DNA from: Polychytrium aggregatum
Lineage: Eukaryota; Chytridiomycota; Chytridiomycetes; Polychytriales
Reading direction: 5' to 3'
NCBI RefSeq assembly: GCF_025602895.1
Contig: NW_026516230.1
Location: 1 to 64,000 of the forward strand
DNA length: 64,000 bases
The position numbers were made by a program, and so were the translations under genes. The notes beneath the pieces were generated by a model, which saw nothing but the letters and a program-made list of their open reading frames with translations, had not been told where the DNA came from and did no database searches. Shown here piece after piece: positions 1-10,739 of the stretch. Numbering within the stretch: the stretch's first letter is position 1; each line of letters opens with the position of its first letter.

Positions 1-3000
1 GGTGAATCGGGGGTCTCGATCTGACGATGGACTTTGGGAGGCGTGGTGCTTGAACACATGCTTGAAGAACAGCAGTGCAAGGTCAGGCGCGGAGCATGTC
101 GTCTGGCACGGCACAAAGTGTGCCATCTTGCTGAACCTGTCGACAAAGACAGCGATTGCATCGTGGTCCAACTTGGTCGTCGGTAGATGCGTGATGAGAT
201 CCATGGACATGCTGGTCCAGGGGCGGTCGGGAACAGGCAGGGGTTGCAGCAATCCTTGCTCTCGGGTCGTGCGTGACTTGACCATCTTGCAGGTATGGCA
301 GGACTCGATGTACTTCTCGACGGTGCGCTTCATTCCAGGCAGTATGCGACTTTGGCCAGTCGGTCGTATGTCTTCTCGACTCCAAAGTGTCCAGCGAGGG
401 GCGAGTCGTGGACCTCTTGGAGCAACTTGGTCTTCAACGACGGAATGTCCGGCACACAGACACGGCTGTCCTTCTTCAGGAGGAGCAGGCCATCACGCAC
501 TGTGTACTCGGATGATTCGTCGTCCTTGGGGAGCTTAGACACCTTTCGGAACAGTTCTCCGAAACTGTTTGCGTTGGCGATGTTGTCTCGGACAACATCC
601 AGCATCGTGTTGGTCGACACTGACAGTCGACTCGTACAGTGACGCCAATTGGTAGTCGGGGGCCGTCGGGACAGTGCGTCAGGCACCACATTGAGTTTGC
701 CCTTTCTGGTATACAACCTCGTAGTTGTACTCGGCGAGGAACTCCATCCATCGCGCTTGGCGTCGGCTCAGGTTCTTCTTGGTGTCGAGGGTAACGCAAG
801 TGACTGGTGGTCCGTCACAATCTTGAAGGGCTTGGCGGTACCGTGGAGGTACACTCGGAACTTCTGCAGCGCGTAGATGATCGCAAGCTGCTCCTTCTCG
901 TGCACGGGATAGTTGATCTCGTGTTGGGAAAGTTTGCGCGACTCGAAGGCAACGGGCCTTCCCTCCTGCATCAAAACAGCTCCCACCGCAAAGTCGGAGG
1001 CGTCGGTGTGCACGGAGACATCCGTGTTCGGGTCGAACACAGCGAGGACAGGAGCGTTCGTCAAGGCGTGCTTGAGGGTCTCGAACGCTTGGCGTTGTGG
1101 GTGGTCCCACACGAAGGGGCACTCTTTGCGGAGTAGGTCTGTGAGTGGACCGCAGTGCGCGCCAGATCGGGGATGAATCGGCGGTAGTAGTTGACGAGAC
1201 CGAGAACGACCTGCACGTCAGAGACGCATGCGAGCGGCGGCCACTCGACCACAGACTTGACCTTGGCGGGGGTCGACTTTCGATTCCTCTTCCTGAGGAC
1301 AACGTGTCCCAGGAACGGGACTTGATTCTGAAGAACTCACACTTGGACAGTTTGGCATACAACTTGTGCTCGCGTAGCTTGGCCAGCACGCGGGCGACAT
1401 GACCTTCATGGGTCGCTTCATCCTTGCTGTACACAAGGATATCATCCAGGTACACGATGACAGAGTTTGTCGAGCTCTTGGCGGAACACATCGTTCATCA
1501 GCTGCATGAACGTGGCAGGTGCGTTCGTCAATCCGAACGGCAGCACTAGGAACTCGTACAGTCCGTAGCGAGTCCTGAAGGCGTCTTGTGGACATCATCC
1601 TCGTGGATGCGGATCTGATGGTAGCCTGAGCGGAGGTCTATCTTGCTAAAGACCTTTGCTCCACTCAGACGATCCATCAACTCGTCGATCCTGGGCAACG
1701 GGTAGGTGTTCTTGATGGTCTGTTTGTTTAGTGCGCGATAGTCGACGCACATCCTGAGATCACCTTCTTTCTTCTTGACAAAGAGCACTGGTGCACCATA
1801 CGGTGACTGGCTCGGGCGGATGAACCCATGGGCGAGGAGGGTCATCCAACTGGCGCTTGAGTTCGTCCATCTCCGTCAGCGGACAGTTGGTACGTCGGTC
1901 TTGACGGAGGCGACGAGCCTGGTTCGATGTCGATGCGATGATTCGACGGTGCGTTGGGGTGGCAGGCATTGTGGCAACTGGTCGGGGAATACGTCCTTGT
2001 ACTCGTCGAGCAGCTTGGTCACCACACGGCGGGGGACCGGGACCGGCTTGGTCGGTGTCGTCGACCTCACGCACGACACAGAGGACGACGTGTCCTTCTT
2101 GATCAGCCTCTTGAATTGCATGGCTGAGAGGAGAGGTGCATGTTGGGTGAGGCCATGCCCTGCAGGACAATGTCAGGGCCAACACGGACAGTGCGGCCTT
2201 TCCAGTCGACGACTGGAGTCGGCTCGGCACGAGCAAGCCAGCTCATGCCGAGATGGCATCGAACTTGGTGTCGATCACTTGGAACAACAGGACAGGATGG
2301 TACTTGGATGGAGGGCCACTCGCAGGACCACTTGGTGTGTGCACTGTCTGCACACGATCGTCTGCAAGCGCCCACACTCATCGGCGACTTCTTCTTGGTT
2401 CATGTATGTTGAGCTCCTGGAGCAAGCGTCTGCTGACAAAGTTGCAGCTTGCTCCAGAGTCCACCACTCATTCGGACGGTGTGACCTTGGACGGTGGCAG
2501 GGAGGTACAGCAGGGACTCTTCATGTCCTCCTGCACAGCCTCCTGCACCATGACTTGACTTGGGGGAACGGGCGACACTTGGTCTTGGTTGGCTTCATCA
2601 CGGCCACTCGGACATTTTGGATAGGGTTCGGCCATTGCGGGGGCCTGCGGCGTCAGCACGCCATTGCACACGACGTCCACGGCTTGCGGACACATGTCGG
2701 AAGCATCCGACACACACGACTTGACAGGGGTGAGGGCACAGGCGGTCCTGTCCTCAAGGGTTCTTGATTTTCTTTTTTGTTTTGGTTTTCAATTTGGTTT
2801 TCTCTTCACGTTCGTGGAGAGGCAGGCGGCTTGCGCCACCATGCACCTCTCGCCGACGCACAACACTTGGTTTGTTTTCTCCTTCGGGGAGGGGGCGAGG
2901 TGAACTTCCTTCTGGAGACGCGTGGACTGCATTGAGCAATCCACGGCGTTTGGTCTCCTACTAGGGCTCCAGAGCCACCTAGTAGGGTCGGCCGTTTCCC
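1..3000 (-). pseudogene. pol of B0 (protease-RT-RNase H-integrase), multiply frameshifted
   Basis: Broken copy of the family B polyprotein, read on the minus strand from the frameshift heptamer at 2994-3000 to the window edge in the integrase core. Recognisable pieces include the RT palm around 1546-1845 (residues matching [15 protein letters not shown]-type palm motifs), the RNase H region around 768-1112 and the integrase zinc-finger region around 330-716, each in a different frame. Compared with intact B2 pol, differences are mostly single-base indels in short homopolymers or between repeated bases, rather than substitutions. This could be an inactive copy or unpolished sequence at a contig end. 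No functional protein is expected from it as written. Confidence 0.88.
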
Positions 3001-3811
3001 GACTTCATGGGGCACTCCTTGGCCTGGTGTCCCGGTCGGTGACAGAAGAAGCAGAACCATGCGGGAGGCCTCCTGCTTCTGTCCTGTCCTTGGGGAGACA
3101 GTGGGCCAGGCTTGCTGGAACCGGGAGCGGGGAGGGCCACGAGCCCTCCATGGCGGTTGAAACGTCAACGTCCAATGGGCTTCAGGCATGGGTCTTGCGG
3201 GCGGGGCCGTGCGAGGCGGACGGGCCTTGGGACGTGATGAGACCCGAATGGCCGCCTGCCACTGCGGGTAGAACTGGCGGCCATGGTACTGGACGTTGTC
3301 GAGGTTCTCGGCAACGTCCATCATCACGTCCAGGGACTTGCGGGCATCAGGGTTGCTGGCGATGTAAACTCTCTGATCTTGGGCTTGAGGCCCTCTGGAA
3401 GAGGTACATCGCATCAGCAGAGCCCAGCTCCTCAATCTGGGAGGAGAGGTCTTTCAAACTCCTCATGTAGCGGGTCACAGAACCACGCTGCACGAGAGAG
3501 TATAGCTTGTCACGGGCATGAGTTCAGCATTGGGGCTGCCGAAGCGGCGACGGAGGCGGTCCTTGAAGTCGTCAAACCCACACTTCGCTCTGCTCGTCGA
3601 ACCCTTGGCGGCGGTACCAACGGTACGCCTGGTCCTTTAAGCAGAGCTTGGCGGCGACGATGTGGTGGGTGGGGGCGACTTGGGCAGCATCGAGGTAGTC
3701 CTCGAGTTGCTGCAGCCAGTCCTCCACCGAGGAGGAGCGGCTCTTCCCAGTAAACACTGGGGCACGGAAGGTCTTGAGGAAGGCTTCCGGAAGTGGGCGG
3801 GGGTTGCTCAT
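2979..3811 (-). pseudogene. gag of B0, frameshifted
   Basis: The start codon at 3811 gives the same N-terminus as the intact 273-residue family B gag, then indels break the frame from about 3570 onward. The CCHC zinc-knuckle segment is still visible near 3030-3060 and the stop position (2979-2981) matches that of B1. The structural role is known from the family: capsid and nucleocapsid of the virus-like particle. The G GGA AAC heptamer (2994-3000) is preserved. Confidence 0.85.
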
Positions 3812-3932
3812 GGCAGGGGCAGGCTCCAGGGACAGAGAGGAGAGTCGGTCGGCAAGAGAGGCGGGATCCAGCTTGAGGATCTAGAAAGAGGACAAACAGG
3901 ACGAAACAAGACGAGGATTTCCGATGCTACCA

Positions 3933-4246
3933 TGTAACGTCCACTACTGGGACGTGGGGCAAGACGGGGAGGGAGGGGGTACAAGACAAGACAGGACGGG
4001 GCAGAACAGGGCGGTTTGCTAGGCTACTCTAGCGGACGGGTGAGCTCGGGGAGCACTTACGTTTATTCACGATAAAACCGAACTCCAGAACAAACGGGGG
4101 GAAGCGGGGGCAACCCGCAGGTATACCCTGCTGGTGGCCTGCCTGCGGTGCGTGAAAAACGCAAAGCGCAGCACAGTTCACGACCCACTGCGCCGCGCAG
4201 TACGCGCAGTACGCGCAGCACAGCGTCGGAGATACCATCTCCTACA
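3933..4246 (-). repeat. LTR of family B (b1), 5' LTR of B0
   Basis: Read on the minus strand it starts TGTAGGAGATGG and ends GGACGTTACA. It is 314 bp against 309 bp in the other four family B LTRs, the excess coming from scattered extra bases. Directly downstream, the leader starts TGGTAGCATCGG, the probable tRNA primer-binding site. Confidence 0.92.
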
Positions 4247-4459
4247 CCGAGGGCAGAGGCCGGCAAGGGGGGCGAAACAGGCAAGGGCAAACGGGGTGAC
4301 GTAACCGAAAGGCGAGAACTGGAGCTGAACAGAGGAGTTATTGCGGGGAGCTGGGAGTAGTAGCTAGATGACTTCTCTTGCTGGGTTCTCGGGGGGAGGC
4401 CGAGAGGCATGCCTTTATATACTGAGGCCCAGCAAGGAGACGATTATCGCGTGGCTTGG
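4247..4459 (-). repeat. C2: partial LTR related to family C
   Basis: This scrap aligns in order with the LTR at 60697-60962: the purine-rich stretch, the 11-mer TGACTTCTCTT (plus strand, 4369-4379), the TATA-like tttatata (4414-4421), and the end CGTGGCTTGGA. Both ends are missing. The element's 3' LTR end was removed by, or lies beyond, the B0 insertion, and the 5' end is fused to family D at about 4459. Substitutions are frequent, but the self-primer 11-mer and the TATA box are kept. Confidence 0.82.
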
Positions 4460-4954
4460 AGTACCTGGCGACGGCTCGCATCCTGAACCAGCGCCATGCA
4501 CGGTGGTCCCAGTTCTTGTCTCGGTTCGACATCCGCATCCAGTACCGTCCTGGTGCGAGGAACGGCAAGGCCGATGCCCTGTCTCGTCGCTCGGACTACA
4601 TCCCTTCGTCGGCCTCCGTGTCGAGGGATCCGCCTCTGCTTCTCGATCCTGCCGCGGTGATACGCGTGCTGCGAAGCAGAGACGCCCGCTCTTCGGTTGC
4701 AGTCGCAGTGACCCTGTGGACTTGCTGAAGCTCATAGCCGAAGAGCAGGCTCGGGATCCCGGTCTAGACAAATACCGTCGTGACCCGAAGTTCGTCTGGA
4801 ATGGCCAGTACCTCACCTTCCAGAACAGGATTGTAGTCCCAGAGTCGTGCCGAGTTCCGGCGCTCAAGTCGTGCCATGACCCAGTCGCTGTGGGTCATCC
4901 AGGCATCCGACGGACTCTGGCTCTGGTATCGCGACAGTTTGGTGGCAAACCTAT
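4460..4954 (+). pseudogene. D: pol fragment of a fourth Ty3/Gypsy family (RNase H end to integrase zinc finger)
   Basis: Plus-strand fragment in two frames. The first (about 4456-4728) reads the end of RNase H and the connection region ([16 protein letters not shown], then [16 protein letters not shown]). The second (from about 4719) reads the spacer and the start of the integrase zinc finger (HDPVAVGHPGIRRTL). A frameshift near 4720 joins them. Both ends are truncated: at the left by fusion to the C2 LTR, at the right by the family A LTR. Its protein sequence is clearly unlike A, B and C here, so it is a separate family. Confidence 0.85.
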
Positions 4955-5452
4955 CGGATCAAGAGGAAGTAAAATAAAAAAAAAAAAAAAAAAAACTAAA
5001 AAAAAAAAAAAAAAAAAGAGGAGTAGAGATATTGTTTTATTGATCTTAGCGAGGCTAGGATCTAGAGTCAAGTGTGTCTGGGGTCGAAGGTTGATGACCA
5101 GAAACATGAGCGGGCGAAGGCGGGCTATTTATCTGTCTGGCGGTCCCGGAGGCGAAGCCTGCCGCAGCGGGGGCGAAGCAGCGGAGGCGGCGGGACAGCA
5201 GCCAGGCAGCAGCGGCTAACCGGAGAAACATGTGAAAGTCTGACAAATGCTCGGTGGCTGACAAATGCGGGTGACACAGCGTCTGACTAATGCATGGTCG
5301 ATGACAAATGCAGGGAAAACAGAGCGGCGTGTGCAACATGAGAGCAAGGAAAAAGGAAAGGCGTCACAGGACAAAGGAAAGGAAAGTGTGCGACGCAAAC
5401 AGTGACACAAGTGCGACGGTGCAGCCTAAGCGGGCAGAGCGGATCTGTGACA
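4955..5452 (-). repeat. LTR of family A, older variant (a1), 3' side of A1
   Basis: Matches the 466-bp family A LTR, but about 13 bases of the outer end are missing at the junction with D and an A-rich tract (4971-5017) replaces the usual GATCAAAAGAAAAAG segment. It shares diagnostic bases with the old LTR at 55747-56212 (AGAGGAAGT, GGGCGAAGG, GCAGCAGCGGC) rather than with the young LTRs, although the internal region attached to it is young. The inner end TCTGTGACA is followed at once by the polypurine tract complement. Confidence 0.88.
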
Positions 5453-5486
5453 TCCCCCCCAGAAAAATTGTGCTCAAGTCAAACCA

Positions 5487-8400
5487 TCAATTTTTCGATC
5501 CCGAGTTGCGTTGCACTTGTGCTTGGCAAAGGTCGATCAGTGTGTCCATTTCCGGAAGGTTGCGGTTGCGGCTGAGGAAGTCGTGGATATCTGCGAGTCC
5601 TCCATCCAAGAGTTCGGCCAGTGGTGCCCACGAGTCGTAAGATGGGTCGTATCCCTGCCAGCGGAGCAAGAACTCGTGTCGATATCCAGGAAGTCGACGT
5701 CGTCGGTTGATCCTGTGTCCAATGATCGCTTCGAACACTGATTCGTCGTTGTGGTTGGGTCCGGGTTCATCAAACACAAGTTGGTCGGTCGATGGTGTGT
5801 TGTAGGGGACGAGGGCGGAAGCGGGGAGTTCGGTTGTAAATCGGAGGGTCCTCGGGAGTCGAAGTCGATATCCAGTCGTTCCGATCTTCTCGATGATCTT
5901 GAAGGGTCCCAAGTACGGCATCCGCATCTTGGAGGGTGTGACGTCGTCCGTGCTGAAGTGATACGCGGTCGTGTCGATCAGGACTTGGTCGCCAATGTCG
6001 TAGCTGATATCGCGTCGATGTCGGTTGGCGTAGTACAGGGCCCGGTCCTGGGCCTTGCCGATGTTGTCCGAGACCAAGTCCAGAGTCGCTTGCATCTCCT
6101 CGATCGACTGTGCTGCAGGGTTGGACTCGGCGATGATGTCGGTGTTGGCAGGAGTGCGAGGATGCTGACCGTGCATCAGGAAGAAGGGCGAATGTCCAGT
6201 CGAAGCTGAGCTGTGTGAGTTGAGCGCGAACTGGATGTATGGCACTTGATCGATCCAGCGGGAGCCGAGGGCCAGAGTCGAACAGCGGATGGCCTCGGCG
6301 ACGGTTGCCACAAAGCGTTCGACTTGTCCGGCGGCCTCGTGGTGGTGGGCAAAGGCGATCCGGAGTTCGGTCTTGAGCAGAGTGTTAAGTCCTGTCCAGA
6401 AGGCCGACCGGAAGCGTGTGTCGTGATCCGAGATGAAAGTGCCGGCGAGTCCAAAGTGCACAAAGACATCGCGGAAGTACTGGCGGGCGACGTCTTCGGC
6501 CGAGTCGGTCTTGTTGCCAGGAACCAGGACGACGTACTTGGTGAGGGAGTCGACAAAGATCGTGATCGAGTTGAAGGTGCGTCCCGAGAGTGAGTCCGTG
6601 ACAGGCGGGAGTCCGAGGATGAAGTCGAGGGCGACAGTGTCCATCTTGCGGGTGGCCACAGGGATCCGGGAGAAGTGACCGTATGCTTGTTGTCGTCGGA
6701 TCTTGGCTCGCTGGCAGATGTCGCAGTGCGAGACCCACTCGGCAATGTCCTTGGACATGGCGGGCCAGTAGTAGTGTGTCGAGATGGCCTTGTAGAGCGT
6801 GTTGGTGCCGGGGTGAGCTGCACAGACAGAGTCGTGGTGGTCCTTGATGATCGAGATGCGGAGGTCCTTGCCGGGGATGCAGATGCGGGTCGAGTCGAAG
6901 TAGAGAATCCCGTGTCGAAGTGAGAAGCGGTGCAGCTGTGCCTTCATCCACGGCTTGAGTCCGTCGGTCGAGTTGTCGCGGAGGACCGAGATCAGTGCTG
7001 ACAGGATCGGGTCGGAGCTGTACTGAGTGCGGATGGTGTCCAAGAGATCGTCGGGCGAGGGTCCGAGGTTGACAATCGCGTTGATGATCGAGACTTGGAC
7101 GGCCTTGGAGATGGCTGTCGGTGTGCGCGAGAGCACGTCGGCGACCTTGTTCCACGAGCCGGGGATCCACTGGATCTCGAGGTCAAAGTCCAGCATCGTG
7201 TCGATGGCTCGCTGTTGGCGCTTGTTGAGGGTCTTGGAGTCGAGGATGTGCTTGAGCGCCTTCTGGTCGGTGTGGAGGAAGACTTTGCGGCCGACGAGGT
7301 AGTTCTTGAACTTGTCGAGGTGGCGGGTGATCGACAGCAGCTCGCCGTTGTAGGGCGAGTAGTTGAGTTCGGATCCGTGCAGTTTCTGCGAGTTGAAAGC
7401 GATGGGGCGCACCGTGCCGGATCCGTCCATGTCCTGCCCGATCCATCCACCAATCGATGCGCTTGACTCGGACCAGTCGGTGAAGAGGTGAATGTCCTTG
7501 TCCGGGTTGACCATGTGCAGCGACTGAGGCGAGAGCAACTTGAGCTGCTCGAAGGCGGCGATGGCGTTGTCGTCCCAGACGACGGACTTGGTCGAGTTGG
7601 CGGAGCGGGTGGTGATCAGAGTCGAGAGTGGACCGGCGAGGGCAGCGTAGCCAGGGACAAAGCTCATGATGGTGTTGGTCAAGCCGAGGAAGCTGCGGAG
7701 TTCGTGTTCGGTCGTTGGTCGCGGGTAGTTCTTGATGGCGTCGATGCGCGAGGGATGCACTTGGATGCGTCCTTCGCCGATGATGAAGCCGAGATAGGTG
7801 ACGGTCGAGTTGAAGAACGAACACTTCTCGGGTCGGATCTTGAAGCCGTGTCGGTGGATCTTGTCGAGGACCAGTTCGATGTGGCGGATGTGCTGGTCCT
7901 CGTCCTCGGATGCGATCAGGATGTCGTCGATGTAGACGAACACAAAGTCGTCGATGAACTCGCGGAAGATGTCGTTCATCGCGGCTTGGAACACGGAGGG
8001 ACTGTTGGCGAGGCCGAAGGGCATCACAAGCCACTCAAAGTGGCCGTACTTGGTCCTGAAGGCCGTCTTGGGGGTGTCGGCGTCGGCAATGCGGATCTGG
8101 TGGAATCCGCGTTGCAAGTCGAGCTTGGAGAAGACACGGCACTTGGACAGGCGGTCGATGATCTCGCGCATGTTGGGCAGCGCGGTGCGGTCCTTGACGG
8201 TGATCTTGTTGAGGGCGCGGAAGTCAAAGACGAGTCGGAACTTGTCGCCCTGCTTGACCCAGAAGATCGGTGCGCCGAAGGGCGAGACGGACTTGCGGAT
8301 GTGGCCGATCCGGAGCAATCGGTCGAGTTCGTCTTTGAGACGAGCGAGTTCTTCGGCCGACATTTGGTAGAGCGACGACCAGGTTGGCTTGGCAGAGTCG

Positions 8401-9296
8401 TCGAGTCGGATGTTCATGTCGATGCCGGGTCGGTGAGGCGGGAGTTCCTTGAGTTCGTTGAAGGCATCGCGGTACTTTGCGATGATGGATCGGTGTTCGG
8501 GGGTCAGTGGTTCGAGGACACGGGCAAGTTGGGCAACGGGGTCGTAGGGTTCAACAGCAACTGTATTCAAGTCACTGCTCAGAGTACAAACATACACGGC
8601 GCCGGGAGTCGAAGCCAGTGCGTTGATCTGCTGGGTCGACATGTGGTACTGGGATCGGAGTTCGAGGGTCGTGAGTGGCATTCCGGTGTCGGGTCGCGAT
8701 GCCGTCCAAGTGTGGTGCTTCCCGTCGATCGAGAACTTGATTCGGTTGGAGGGCCAGTCGATCTCGGGGTTGGTCTGGTCGAGCCAGTTCTTGCCGAGGA
8801 TAACGTCCCAGGTGAGTGGCGCGGTGAAGAGGTTGATGCGGGCGTGGTAGTCGTGGATGGTGAGGTCGACGGGATCGGTGACGGAGGACGGGAAGGACTT
8901 GCCGTTGGGCATCGTGACGGCGTTGGCGGTGGTCTTGGTTCGAAGGTCGAGGGTCGAGGCGAGGGTCTCGGAGATGTGCGAGTTGGTCGCACCAGGGTCG
9001 ATGAGGACGGTGATCGGGGAGCCGTTGAGGGTGGCGTCGATCACAAGCAGTCCCTTGCCGTGGTTGGCGGCAATGCGGTGGGGTTCGTCGATGAGAGAGT
9101 TGATCAGGTGAGGTCCGGTGGCGAGAGTCAATAGTTCAGCGTCGGGGGTCGGAGTCGGATGGCGGCAACTCGCCGGGTCCTTCAGAGGTCGTAGTATCCA
9201 GGGGTTGCCGCCTCGTCGTTTCCCTGATCTTCGTAGAAGGTGGCCTGGTCGGCGGTCTCGACGATGGCGTTGATGCGGGGCTGGTTCAAGGGACAC
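5487..9296 (-). CDS. pol: A1 Pol polyprotein: protease, RT, RNase H, integrase, chromodomain
   Basis: Open frame of 1269 residues in the -1 frame of gag, overlapping gag by 115 nt. It has no ATG at its start, so it is expected only as a Gag-Pol fusion made at the G GGA AAC heptamer (9218-9224) with its stem (arms 9204-9212 and 9161-9169). The domains are the same as in A5, where motifs are listed. A1 carries the R variant at residue 297 (subfamily I). No break was seen, so this copy looks coding-competent. Confidence 0.95.
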   Translation of the reverse strand: MSLEPAPHQRHRRDRRPGHLLRRSGKRRGGNPWILRPLKDPASCRHPTPTPDAELLTLATGPHLINSLIDEPHRIAANHGKGLLVIDATLNGSPITVLIDPGATNSHISETLASTLDLRTKTTANAVTMPNGKSFPSSVTDPVDLTIHDYHARINLFTAPLTWDVILGKNWLDQTNPEIDWPSNRIKFSIDGKHHTWTASRPDTGMPLTTLELRSQYHMSTQQINALASTPGAVYVCTLSSDLNTVAVEPYDPVAQLARVLEPLTPEHRSIIAKYRDAFNELKELPPHRPGIDMNIRLDDSAKPTWSSLYQMSAEELARLKDELDRLLRIGHIRKSVSPFGAPIFWVKQGDKFRLVFDFRALNKITVKDRTALPNMREIIDRLSKCRVFSKLDLQRGFHQIRIADADTPKTAFRTKYGHFEWLVMPFGLANSPSVFQAAMNDIFREFIDDFVFVYIDDILIASEDEDQHIRHIELVLDKIHRHGFKIRPEKCSFFNSTVTYLGFIIGEGRIQVHPSRIDAIKNYPRPTTEHELRSFLGLTNTIMSFVPGYAALAGPLSTLITTRSANSTKSVVWDDNAIAAFEQLKLLSPQSLHMVNPDKDIHLFTDWSESSASIGGWIGQDMDGSGTVRPIAFNSQKLHGSELNYSPYNGELLSITRHLDKFKNYLVGRKVFLHTDQKALKHILDSKTLNKRQQRAIDTMLDFDLEIQWIPGSWNKVADVLSRTPTAISKAVQVSIINAIVNLGPSPDDLLDTIRTQYSSDPILSALISVLRDNSTDGLKPWMKAQLHRFSLRHGILYFDSTRICIPGKDLRISIIKDHHDSVCAAHPGTNTLYKAISTHYYWPAMSKDIAEWVSHCDICQRAKIRRQQAYGHFSRIPVATRKMDTVALDFILGLPPVTDSLSGRTFNSITIFVDSLTKYVVLVPGNKTDSAEDVARQYFRDVFVHFGLAGTFISDHDTRFRSAFWTGLNTLLKTELRIAFAHHHEAAGQVERFVATVAEAIRCSTLALGSRWIDQVPYIQFALNSHSSASTGHSPFFLMHGQHPRTPANTDIIAESNPAAQSIEEMQATLDLVSDNIGKAQDRALYYANRHRRDISYDIGDQVLIDTTAYHFSTDDVTPSKMRMPYLGPFKIIEKIGTTGYRLRLPRTLRFTTELPASALVPYNTPSTDQLVFDEPGPNHNDESVFEAIIGHRINRRRRLPGYRHEFLLRWQGYDPSYDSWAPLAELLDGGLADIHDFLSRNRNLPEMDTLIDLCQAQVQRNSGSKN

Positions 9297-10240
9297 TGCG
9301 AGGCGATGTGGCCGAACTTGCGGCAGCGGAAGCAGCCTCCGTTACGGCGGAGGTACTCCTTCTCGCGGTCGGTGAGCTTCTTGATCGGGCGCATGTCGAC
9401 GTTGTCGAGGTCCATGGCGTTGGGGTCACGTGCGGGAGGCTGGGTCGGCTGGAAGGCGGGACGAGGAGGACGGACCATTGGGCGGAACTGCGGCTGACCA
9501 GGTGGAGCGCGGAAGAGAGGAGGTCGCTGGAACTGGAGCTCGCGGAAGGGTTGATCGCGGAACTGAGTGCGAGCGGGCTGCTGCATCAGGGGTTGCGATT
9601 GACCCATAATGGACTCGTATCGCTCGGCGAGGGCCATGGCATCTTCGAGGGTGGCTGTGTTGGAGTCAAGCTTCCATTCGACTTCGATGCGCACCCTGTG
9701 CTTGAGCTTGGTGAGGTAGCGCTGCAGGTTCTGGCGGTTGTTGCTGAAGTGGGGCAGCTCGAGGAGGAGATCGCGGAAGCGAGAGTTGAACTGCTCGACG
9801 GAGCCGGTGTGGCGCAGTGCTTCGAACTCATCCTCGGTGGTGCGCAGCGAGGTGGACGGAAGGAAGGTGTCGCGGACGAGGGACAGGACGGCGGCCGGGG
9901 TCAGGTTGTCGAGTTGCTTGCCCTGGGACCAGAGGCGCCACCAGGTCTTGGCCTTGCCCTTGAGGTTCATGGCGACGGTGGCGACAGCGGTGGCGTCATC
10001 GAGACTGTGGAAGGCAATGTACTCGGTCATTGAGAAGACAAACTCGTCAACGACAGCAGCCTTACGCTCGCCAGTGAAGGCGTCGGGGAGCGGGATCTTG
10101 GGACGCTTGAAACCGGGAGGGACCGTGGGGAGATTCGGCTGGGCAGTCAGGGCGGAGAGGACCAGGGCGCGGTCCTCGAGCGATAGTTGTTCAAGGGCCT
10201 GGAGACAGGCATTGACGGCGGGATCGTCCGATGCTACCAT
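9182..10240 (-). CDS. gag: A1 Gag, 352 aa
   Basis: Particle structural protein with one CCHC zinc knuckle (C303, C306, H311, C316). The ATG uses the last base of the LTR plus the first two of the primer-binding site, so there is no leader between LTR and gag. The N-terminus reads MVASDD (subfamily I). It ends with a stop inside the loop of the frameshift hairpin that leads into pol. Confidence 0.95.
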   Translation of the reverse strand: MVASDDPAVNACLQALEQLSLEDRALVLSALTAQPNLPTVPPGFKRPKIPLPDAFTGERKAAVVDEFVFSMTEYIAFHSLDDATAVATVAMNLKGKAKTWWRLWSQGKQLDNLTPAAVLSLVRDTFLPSTSLRTTEDEFEALRHTGSVEQFNSRFRDLLLELPHFSNNRQNLQRYLTKLKHRVRIEVEWKLDSNTATLEDAMALAERYESIMGQSQPLMQQPARTQFRDQPFRELQFQRPPLFRAPPGQPQFRPMVRPPRPAFQPTQPPARDPNAMDLDNVDMRPIKKLTDREKEYLRRNGGCFRCRKFGHIASQCPLNQPRINAIVETADQATFYEDQGNDEAATPGYYDL

Positions 10241-10705
10241 GTCAGATCACGGGATCAAGAGGAGATCAAAAGAAAAAGATAGAGAAGGGTTTTATTGATC
10301 TTAGCGAGGCTAGGATCTAGAGTCAAGTGTGTCTGGGGTCGAAGGTGATGACCAGAAACATGAGCGGGTGAAGGCGGGCTATTTATCTGTCTGGCGGTCC
10401 CGGAGGCGAAGCCTGCCGCAGCGGGGGCGAAGCAGCGGAGGCGGCGGGACAGCAGCCAGGCAGCAACGGCTAACCGGAGAAACATGTGAAAGTCTGACAA
10501 ATGCTCGGTGGCTGACAAATGCGGGTGACACAGCGTCTGACTAATGCATGGTCGATGACAAATGCAGGGAAAACAGAGCGGCGTGTGCAACATGAGAGCA
10601 AGGAAAAAGGAAAGGCGTCACAGGACAAAGGAAAAGGAAAGTGTGCGACGCAAACAGTGACACAAGTGCGACGGTGCAGCTAGGCGGGCAGAGCGATCTG
10701 TGACA
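10240..10705 (-). repeat. LTR of family A (a2), shared by A1 and A2
   Basis: 466 bp, ends TGTCAGATC...CTGTGACA on the plus strand. It serves A1 as 5' LTR (gag ATG at its left edge) and A2 as 3' LTR (polypurine tract at its right edge, 10706-10713). It is a young variant, identical by eye to the LTRs of A2-A6. Confidence 0.95.
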
Positions 10706-10739
10706 TCCCCCCCAGAAAAATTGTGCTCAAGTCAAACCA

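Larger units (their letters stand above)
1..4246 (-). mobile_element. B0: Ty3/Gypsy chromovirus, family B, decayed or error-rich copy, cut by window edge
   Basis: Minus-strand family B element with its 5' LTR at 3933-4246, leader, gag and pol; it leaves the window inside the integrase core. It aligns base for base with B1 (41442-52158) but carries many one- or two-base insertions and deletions, so neither gag nor pol is open. The LTR outer edge abuts a family C-like LTR at 4247, so B0 was inserted into that LTR; the other flank, needed to confirm a target duplication, is outside the window. Confidence 0.9.

Noticed and set aside
4971-5017. A-tract read as the poly(A) tail of a LINE or retrogene
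   Set aside because: It sits inside an otherwise collinear family A LTR, with LTR sequence on both sides.
7488-9134. 548-codon open frame antisense to A1 pol, repeated in every A copy (e.g. 12741-14387, 31005-32651)
   Set aside because: It exists because GC-rich codon use in pol leaves few stops on the opposite strand. Composition is Val/Gly/Asp/Glu-rich without any domain, and the frame follows pol's codon phase. Treated as a shadow.
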